Part shown: in pieces, positions 42,521 to 47,009 of the stretch | Layout of the letters: every line of letters begins with the position of its first letter | Numbering within the stretch: position 1 is the stretch's first letter | Assembly (NCBI GenBank): GCA_000493945.1 | Contig: AWNW01000009.1 | Coordinates: 1-47,009 of the forward strand | Reading direction: 5' to 3' | DNA: 47,009 nucleotides | From: Candidatus Hydrogenedens terephthalaticus JGI OTU-1 | GTDB taxonomy: Bacteria > Hydrogenedentota > Hydrogenedentia > Hydrogenedentales > Hydrogenedentaceae | The notes under the pieces: generated by a model | Seen by the model: the letters and a program-made list of their open reading frames with translations, nothing else | Told to the model about the DNA's origin: nothing | The model's database searches: none | Program-made: the position numbers and the translations under genes

Positions 42521-44053
42521 ATGCTTAACCTCGGTTATGTATTGGAAGAAACAGCAAAAACCTATCCAGATACTACTGCAGTAATTTTAGACCAGATAAA
42601 GGTCAGTTATGAACAATTGAATAATTATTCCAATCGAGTCGCAAATATATTAAAGCAAAAAGGAATCAAAAAGGGAGATAAAGTTGCAGTAATGATACCT
42701 AATCTTCCGTATTTCCCTATGGTATATTATGGGATTTTAAAAGCAGGAGGAGTTGTGGTTCCTGTAAATGTTTTATACCAAAAAATGGAAATTGAACATT
42801 ACATTCGTGATTCCGAAGCCGTTGCTTTTTTTGTATATCATGGTTGTTCTGAAGAGGCAATAAAAGCATTTCAATCTGTAGATTCCTGTAAACATCTTAT
42901 TATTATTCCTCCGATGGAGAATATGGGAGATTTAGAAGTAGGAGAGAATTTTAACAAGTTGTTAATGGAATCGGACAACAAATTCGATATCGTGCAAACT
43001 ATGCCCGATGATACCGCTGTTATTCTTTATACATCAGGAACAACAGGAGCACCCAAAGGAGCGGAATTAACCCATTTTAATATGTTTTTTAATGCTTATT
43101 ATGCTTCCCATGAAATTGTTCGGGTAAAACCGGGTATGGTTGCATTGGTCGTTTTACCGCTGTTTCATTCCTTTGGTCAAACTTGTGTTATGAATGCCTG
43201 TATTATGCGTGGAGGAACCATGTCTATGCTTCCTCGATTTGAGACACAAAAAGCAATGGAAGTTATAGCAAGAGACCGTATCAATGTGCTTGCTATGGTT
43301 CCAACCATGTATGCTTTTATATTGAATGCGCCCAATTGGCAGGAGTTTGATTTCTCCTGTGTTACTCTGGCGGTATCAGGAGGTGCAGCATTGCCTGCGG
43401 ATATACATCAAAGATTTCAAGAAAGATATGGCATTACAATTCTTGAAGGTTATGGTCTATCGGAAACAAGTCCTGTCGCGTCATTTACAGTTTTAGGAGA
43501 AGAAGTTCGCGTGGGTTCTATAGGTAAACCTATCTGGGGTGTGGACATGCGGATTATGAGAGATGACGGAACATTTGCAGAGCCAGATGAAATAGGTGAA
43601 ATAGTAATTCGGGGACATAATGTAATGAAAGGATACTACAAACGCCCGGAAGCAACGGCAGAAGTAATGGTAAATGATTGGTTTCATACGGGAGATATGG
43701 GACGAACCGATAAGGACGGATATTTCTATATTGTTGATCGCAAGAAAGAATTGATTATTCGTGGGGGGATGAATATATATCCACGGGAGATTGAAGAAGT
43801 TTTATATACACATCCGAAGGTTTTAGAAGCGGCTGTAGTTGGCATCCCTGATAAGTTGCGGGGAGAAGAAGTCCGTGTTTATGTTTCTCCTAAGGAAGGA
43901 GAAGAAATTCATCCCGAAGAAATTATGCAGTTTTTGCAGGAAAAAATAGCAAAGTTTAAATGGCCTAAAGATGTTGTTGTTCTGCCTCAATTACCAAAAG
44001 GTCCTACCGGAAAAATCTTAAAACGCCAATTACGAAGTATGCCTATTGTTTAA
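42521..44053 (+). CDS. Long-chain fatty-acid-CoA ligase (AMP-forming)
   Basis: 510 residues of the ANL superfamily. A3 motif AVILYTSGTTGAPKGAELTH, A5 EGYGLSETSPVASFTVLG, A7 WFHTGDMGRTDKDGYFYIVD, A8 hinge RKKELIIRGGMNIYPREIEE, A10 GPTGKILKRQLR with the catalytic Lys. It adenylates a carboxylic acid and passes it to CoA. The overall look (DTTAVILDQIKVSYEQLNNY, PVNVLYQKMEIEHYI) fits FadD-type medium/long-chain ligases, but acid specificity is not determined. AAGGAG precedes ATG by 8 bases. It has its own promoter; no terminator is obvious after the stop. Confidence 0.93.
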   Translation: MLNLGYVLEETAKTYPDTTAVILDQIKVSYEQLNNYSNRVANILKQKGIKKGDKVAVMIPNLPYFPMVYYGILKAGGVVVPVNVLYQKMEIEHYIRDSEAVAFFVYHGCSEEAIKAFQSVDSCKHLIIIPPMENMGDLEVGENFNKLLMESDNKFDIVQTMPDDTAVILYTSGTTGAPKGAELTHFNMFFNAYYASHEIVRVKPGMVALVVLPLFHSFGQTCVMNACIMRGGTMSMLPRFETQKAMEVIARDRINVLAMVPTMYAFILNAPNWQEFDFSCVTLAVSGGAALPADIHQRFQERYGITILEGYGLSETSPVASFTVLGEEVRVGSIGKPIWGVDMRIMRDDGTFAEPDEIGEIVIRGHNVMKGYYKRPEATAEVMVNDWFHTGDMGRTDKDGYFYIVDRKKELIIRGGMNIYPREIEEVLYTHPKVLEAAVVGIPDKLRGEEVRVYVSPKEGEEIHPEEIMQFLQEKIAKFKWPKDVVVLPQLPKGPTGKILKRQLRSMPIV

Positions 44054-44357
44054 CTCTTCGGAGTATAATCAATTGTCATCAGTTTTTTACTTTTTTTGAT
44101 TTATTTTGTATTTTGTTCCTCAAAAAAATTATATAAATATTTCTTATAATCTTTATAAGTTTTTCTTATAACTTGTTTTATCTCTTTCGTAAAAAAGAAA
44201 AATTATATGTGATAGAAAATTGGGCTTTGTAAGTTATTGATATACAAGCAAATATGCATAGGATTGTTTTTGAATTGAATTAATGAAAAAAATGAACATA
44301 AATAAAATAATAATTTTATATAAAAATAAAAGCATTTAATGAATAGTATAAATTATG
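44054..44357. other. AT-rich intergenic stretch with no recognised gene
   Basis: About 300 bases of very AT-rich sequence with T-rich runs and repeats of TTCTTATAA-like words. I see no supported ORF, tRNA or hairpin. The promoter of the downstream peptide begins at its right-hand edge. Confidence 0.7.
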
Positions 44358-44387
44358 TTGACAAAGGGTATCTATATGTAGTATAAA
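44358..44387 (+). promoter_or_regulatory. Near-consensus sigma-70 promoter of the Lys/Ala peptide gene
   Basis: TTGACA (44358-44363, six of six), 18 bases, TATAAA (44382-44387, five of six). It is the best promoter match in the window. Transcription should start near 44394, at the base of the hairpin that follows. Confidence 0.75.
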
Positions 44388-44394
44388 TATTATT

Positions 44395-44424
44395 GGTATA
44401 CACAATATAAAAGTTGTGTATACC
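44395..44424 (+). promoter_or_regulatory. 5' leader hairpin of the Lys/Ala peptide mRNA
   Basis: GGTATACACAA (44395-44405) pairs perfectly with TTGTGTATACC (44414-44424), 11 base pairs around an 8-base loop. It begins where the mRNA should begin, so it may act as a 5' stem that shields the message from decay; as DNA it could instead be an operator palindrome for a dimeric regulator. Confidence 0.65.
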
Positions 44425-44470
44425 CTGGGCAACTAACAATTTATGTAAACTAATAAAAAGGAGAATGGAA

Positions 44471-44566
44471 ATGGCTACAGCAAAGAAGGCCGCTGCAAAG
44501 AAGGCTCCTGCGAAGAAAGCCGCCGCAAAGAAGGCTCCTGCAAAGAAAGCAGGCTGCAAAAAGTAA
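44471..44566 (+). CDS. 31-residue Lys/Ala-rich histone H1-tail-like peptide
   Basis: A very short gene. After MATAKK the peptide repeats a five-residue unit Ala-(Ala/Pro/Gly)-(Ala/Cys)-Lys-Lys five times from residue 7 to the end; 12 of 31 residues are Lys, none acidic, and there is one Cys (29). Such sequence is known as tails of eukaryotic H1, mycobacterial HupB and chlamydial Hc1/Hc2, where it binds nucleic acid without sequence preference. Here it is alone, with no HU or other folded domain. AAGGAG at 44458-44463 is 7 bases from ATG, the promoter, leader hairpin and terminator flank it exactly, and the repeat DNA is richer in G+C than the surroundings. The reverse-strand ORF over it is a hydrophobic shadow. 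DNA or RNA binding is inferred. Confidence 0.8.
   Translation: MATAKKAAAKKAPAKKAAAKKAPAKKAGCKK
44489..44548 (+). repeat. Two tandem 30-base copies inside the Lys/Ala peptide gene
   Basis: Bases 44489-44518 and 44519-44548 match at 28 of 30 positions and each encodes AAAKKAPAKK. The two differences are silent, which suggests purifying selection on the peptide after duplication, or recent duplication. Repeat number could vary between strains. Confidence 0.9.
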
Positions 44567-44592
44567 AGTAGGACAATAGTTACTACTCATTC

Positions 44593-44630
44593 AAGCACAG
44601 GTCACATTTTTGTGTGACCTGTGCTTTTTT
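44593..44630 (+). terminator. Strong intrinsic terminator after the Lys/Ala peptide
   Basis: AAGCACAGGTCACA (44593-44606) and TGTGACCTGTGCTT (44613-44626) form a perfect 14-base-pair stem with a 6-base loop, ending in a T6 run. It begins 26 bases after the peptide stop codon, so the transcript is about 235 bases and monocistronic. Confidence 0.93.
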
Positions 44631-44735
44631 ATCACCCCTATAAATGATTCGTATTTTATCTAAATTTGATAAGTTAAAAAGTGATTTCGTAATATTTATG
44701 TTTATTGAAAAAAACATTATAAAAAGGAAAATGAT

Positions 44736-45608
44736 ATGAAACAGACTGTATTTTTAAACCTTACAATTTTTTGTTTCCTCATGATTTCTAATATCGTTTT
44801 TTTTGCCGAACAAGGTTTTGCAGAAGAAACAATTAAAGTTATGACATTTAATCTTCGCTATGGTACTGCAATGGATGGTCCTAACCATTGGAACAAAAGG
44901 AAAGATATTCTTGTTGAAGTGATTAAAAACTATGACCCGGATTTGTTAGGAACTCAAGAGTGTCTTGATTTTCAGGCAAAATATATTGCAGAACAAATTC
45001 CATCTTATTTATATGTGGGAAAAGGTAGAGAAAAAGACGGTTCCAGTGAACAAACAGCGGTATTTTATAAGAAGGATTTATGGGAAGTGTTAGATACAAA
45101 ATATTTCTGGATTTCTGAAACTCCTGAAGAACCAGGTTCGAAATCATGGGATACTGTTTGCACACGGATTGTTACATGGTTGAAATTAAAACATAAACCT
45201 ACCGGCAAAGAAATTATTTATATCAATACGCACCTTGACCATAAAGGTGAAGTTGCTCGTCAAAAAGGGGCAGAGATTATTTGTGATAGGATAAAAAAGG
45301 AAGGTGGAAATTTGCCTGTTATAATTACAGGTGATTTTAACGCCGTAGGTGAAAAATCAGAGCCATGGAAAATTTTTATGAATAATGGTTTTAACGATTC
45401 TTGGTTAAAAGCAGATGAAAAAGTAGGTCCTTTGACTACATGGTGTGGATTTAAAGACCCGGATTTGAATTCCGATTATCGTATTGATTGGATTTTATAT
45501 CGTGGACCCTACCACCCATTAAAATGCGAGACAATCGTTTATAACAAGGACGGCAAGTATCCATCAGACCATTTCCCTGTTATAACTATTTTCAAATGGG
45601 GTCCATAA
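44736..45608 (+). CDS. Secreted endonuclease/exonuclease/phosphatase-fold protein
   Basis: 290 residues with a signal peptide (~1-30; FLMISNIVFFAEQGFAEE, cut likely after FA). EEP fold motifs in order: KVMTFNLRYGTAMDGP (Asn), DLLGTQECLDFQ (Glu), YINTHLDHKGEVARQ (His), VIITGDFNAVGEKSEPW (Asp, Asn) and YPSDHFPVITIF (Asp, His), all catalytic positions intact. Members include secreted nucleases, sphingomyelinases and inositol phosphatases; this size and layout resembles the exported EEP proteins of Bacteroidetes-like bacteria. AAGGAAA before ATG. Whether it works in nucleic-acid or lipid phosphate breakdown is not decided. Confidence 0.88.
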   Translation: MKQTVFLNLTIFCFLMISNIVFFAEQGFAEETIKVMTFNLRYGTAMDGPNHWNKRKDILVEVIKNYDPDLLGTQECLDFQAKYIAEQIPSYLYVGKGREKDGSSEQTAVFYKKDLWEVLDTKYFWISETPEEPGSKSWDTVCTRIVTWLKLKHKPTGKEIIYINTHLDHKGEVARQKGAEIICDRIKKEGGNLPVIITGDFNAVGEKSEPWKIFMNNGFNDSWLKADEKVGPLTTWCGFKDPDLNSDYRIDWILYRGPYHPLKCETIVYNKDGKYPSDHFPVITIFKWGP

Positions 45609-45701
45609 TTGCTATAATTACACATCTTTTCCCCTCTATAACTATAAGCATTAATGTTGTATTTAAAAAATAAAAAAATACTACAAACTGGAGAATGAAT
45701 T

Positions 45702-46463
45702 GTGGCAAAGGTTAAGGTAGTTACTTTCGATTTATGGGATTGTCTTTTTATTGATGATAGTGATGAGCCAAAAAGAGCAAGGGCAGGTTTACAAAGTAAA
45801 AAAGTTGCCCGACGAGAAATACTTTATAATGCGTTATCAAAAATGGCACCCATTGACCGTGTCCTTGTTGATACTGCGTTCGATGTTGTGGATGCCGCCT
45901 TTCGTAAAGTATGGCATGACCAACTTGTAACCTGGACAGTGGCAGAACGGGTTTCTGTTTTGCTGGAAGGATTAGGTCGCTCTCTCCCGAAGAATATTTT
46001 TGATGAGATAGTTGTCTCTTATGAAGATATGGAAGTTCAATATATGCCTGACCCTGTTCCGGGTGCAGTAGATGCATTAAGGGAATTAAGTAAGCAGTAT
46101 AAGTTGGCTATTATATCGGATGCTATTTTTACACCCGGGAGAAATTTGCGGATCCTATTACAAGAAGCGGGTATGTATCCCTATTTTGACTACTTTGTTT
46201 TTTCTGATGAAATAGGTGTATCAAAGCCCCATCCGGCTGTTTTTGAAGCAGTAGCCCGACATTTTAATATTGAACTGCAAAATATTGTCCACATCGGAGA
46301 CCGTCCGCATAATGATATTTTGGGACCGCAATCCGTAGGGGCAAGAGGTGTGCTTTTAACAGCAGTAAAAGAAAGACCTTTAGATGGAACATGTCCAGAT
46401 GCTATTTGCAAAAAATATGAGGATTTGCCCAATATTATTAAAGAATTGGATACAGAAAATTAA
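45702..46463 (+). CDS. HAD-family hydrolase
   Basis: 253 residues. Motif I reads VVTFDLWDCLF, with the nucleophile Asp10 but Trp12 where the general-acid Asp usually stands, a variant common in this subgroup (DLWGTL-like). Motif II: LAIISDAIFTPG. Motif with Lys: ISDEIGVSKPHPAVF, motif III: HIGDRPHNDILGPQSVGARG. Cap is of the helical C1 type. Start is GTG 45702, with CTGGAG 9 bases upstream. It lies 52 bases before a glutamine amidotransferase; whether the two share a pathway is not known. Substrate unknown; the missing Asp12 may slow or change catalysis. Confidence 0.88.
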   Translation: MAKVKVVTFDLWDCLFIDDSDEPKRARAGLQSKKVARREILYNALSKMAPIDRVLVDTAFDVVDAAFRKVWHDQLVTWTVAERVSVLLEGLGRSLPKNIFDEIVVSYEDMEVQYMPDPVPGAVDALRELSKQYKLAIISDAIFTPGRNLRILLQEAGMYPYFDYFVFSDEIGVSKPHPAVFEAVARHFNIELQNIVHIGDRPHNDILGPQSVGARGVLLTAVKERPLDGTCPDAICKKYEDLPNIIKELDTEN

Positions 46464-46515
46464 AGGAAATTTTTTTGGATACAAAAATAAAAATGTAGTA
46501 TAAGGAGTAGTTCGT

Positions 46516-47009
46516 ATGAGTAAAGCCCCACGATTTCTTATAGTAGATGGTTATCCCATAAAAAGCCGTGAACAATTTGAACAAGTAGGTATGAAACTTG
46601 CCGGAGTGCTTTATGCCGATTTGCTTGTAAAATATTTGCCAGAGGCGGAATATGATATTTGGTATAGCAGTGATGAAGGTGCTGTCCCGCCAACCGATGA
46701 ACAATTAAGTCAATATACCGGGGTTATCTGGCCCGGCTGCAATCTAACAATTTATCATGAAGATGACCCAAGAGTTCAAGCCCATATACGCTTGTGCCAG
46801 CGTTGTTATGAAGCGGGTATTCCACAAATTGGGAGTTGCTGGGGAATTCAATTAGCCAACTATGCCGCAGGTGGGAAGGTTGAGGCTCACCCGAAAGGAC
46901 GAGAAATGGGAATTGCCACGAAAATCCGATTAACAGAAGAAGGGAAAAAACATCCCATGTTTAAGGGGAAGCCCGAAGTATATTCTCATTTTGTTAGTCA
47001 CGATGACCA
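46516..47009 (+). CDS. Class I glutamine amidotransferase-like protein (truncated by window end)
   Basis: 164 residues visible; no stop codon before the edge. A Rossmann-like start (RFLIVDGYPIKSREQFEQVG), GVIWPGCNLTIYHED, and the nucleophile elbow GIPQIGSCWGIQLANYAAGG with Cys108, the class I (GMP synthase amidotransferase-like) nucleophile. The His-Glu part of the triad would be downstream. EVYSHFVSHDD at the edge fits the region before it. AAGGAG is 8 bases before ATG 46516. The enzyme likely releases ammonia from glutamine or another gamma-glutamyl substrate. Confidence 0.85.
   Translation, partial: MSKAPRFLIVDGYPIKSREQFEQVGMKLAGVLYADLLVKYLPEAEYDIWYSSDEGAVPPTDEQLSQYTGVIWPGCNLTIYHEDDPRVQAHIRLCQRCYEAGIPQIGSCWGIQLANYAAGGKVEAHPKGREMGIATKIRLTEEGKKHPMFKGKPEVYSHFVSHDD

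Noticed and set aside
44054..44357. Repeated TTCTTATAA-like words as a possible CRISPR or origin repeat
   Set aside because: The words are low-complexity AT sequence without regular spacing or unique spacers, and no cas genes or DnaA-box cluster were seen.
44353..44559. A 68-codon minus-strand ORF rich in Ala and Phe over the Lys/Ala peptide
   Set aside because: It is the reverse complement shadow of the Lys/Ala repeat; it lacks a ribosome site and the plus strand carries promoter, ribosome site and terminator.
1..47009. tRNA, rRNA or insertion sequences
   Set aside because: No T-loop and acceptor pairing, rRNA motif, transposase or flanking inverted repeat was recognised by eye; a covariance-model search would be the decisive test for tRNAs and small RNAs.

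Overview
This is an AT-rich bacterial chromosome segment with ordinary dense gene packing, about 45 protein genes, mostly housekeeping, and no phage, transposon, CRISPR array, rRNA or recognisable tRNA. The genes point to a flagellated, diderm (Gram-negative-type) bacterium: the end of a flagellar operon, type II secretion/pseudopilus genes, an ExbB-ExbD-TonB-like energising unit, a lipoprotein and a likely Tat-exported protein. Several gene orders resemble Firmicutes (FliK-like/FlhX-like pair, PIN-TRAM/ispD/ispF, argC-argJ-argB). That mix, together with several uncharacterised glycosidase-like and radical SAM proteins, would suit an uncultured phylum such as Hydrogenedentota, but this placement is inference and was not tested.

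Layout. 1-3077 (+): tail of a flagellar operon (FliA-type sigma factor end, two small helper-like proteins, FliK-like and FlhB-C-like proteins). 3083-8043 (-): ispF, ispD, PIN-TRAM membrane protein, purine nucleoside phosphorylase, DUF167, a small LIM-finger-like protein with its own promoter and terminator, TatD. 8155-15739 (+): a cytosolic glycosidase-like protein, an MBL-fold hydrolase, a PocR/AraC-type regulator, a large lipoprotein, a B12-binding radical SAM protein. 15749-19784 (-): truA, a secreted TIM-barrel-like protein, a GT2 glycosyltransferase. 19943-22633 (+): a Tat-exported hydroxypyruvate-isomerase-like protein and argS. 22637-23971 (-): larA-like. 24040-27449 (+): three pseudopilins/GspK and GspF. 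27521-28750 (-): secreted unknown. 28892-31810 (+): two tandem radical SAM genes. 31817-33592 (-): aspS. 33818-36960 (+): argC-argJ-argB. 37034-39482 (+): ExbB, ExbD, TonB-like, zinc-ribbon membrane protein. 39487-42310 (-): PP2C phosphatase, GT2, TauE/SafE permease. 42521 to the end (+): acyl-CoA ligase, a 31-residue histone-H1-tail-like peptide, a secreted EEP-fold enzyme, a HAD hydrolase and a truncated class I glutamine amidotransferase.

The most unusual items are: (i) a free-standing 31-residue Lys/Ala pentad peptide (44471-44566), missed by normal length cut-offs, carrying a near-consensus promoter, a hairpin at the predicted 5' end of its mRNA, a good ribosome site and a strong terminator; (ii) the PP2C phosphatase, whose N-terminus appears to start in another frame coupled to the upstream gene by an ATGA overlap and to be joined across a run of eight A; (iii) the tandem radical SAM pair; (iv) the small LIM-like protein with an elaborately structured terminator; (v) the ExbB/ExbD/TonB-like/zinc-ribbon unit. 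No complete, clearly new defence or mobile system is visible.
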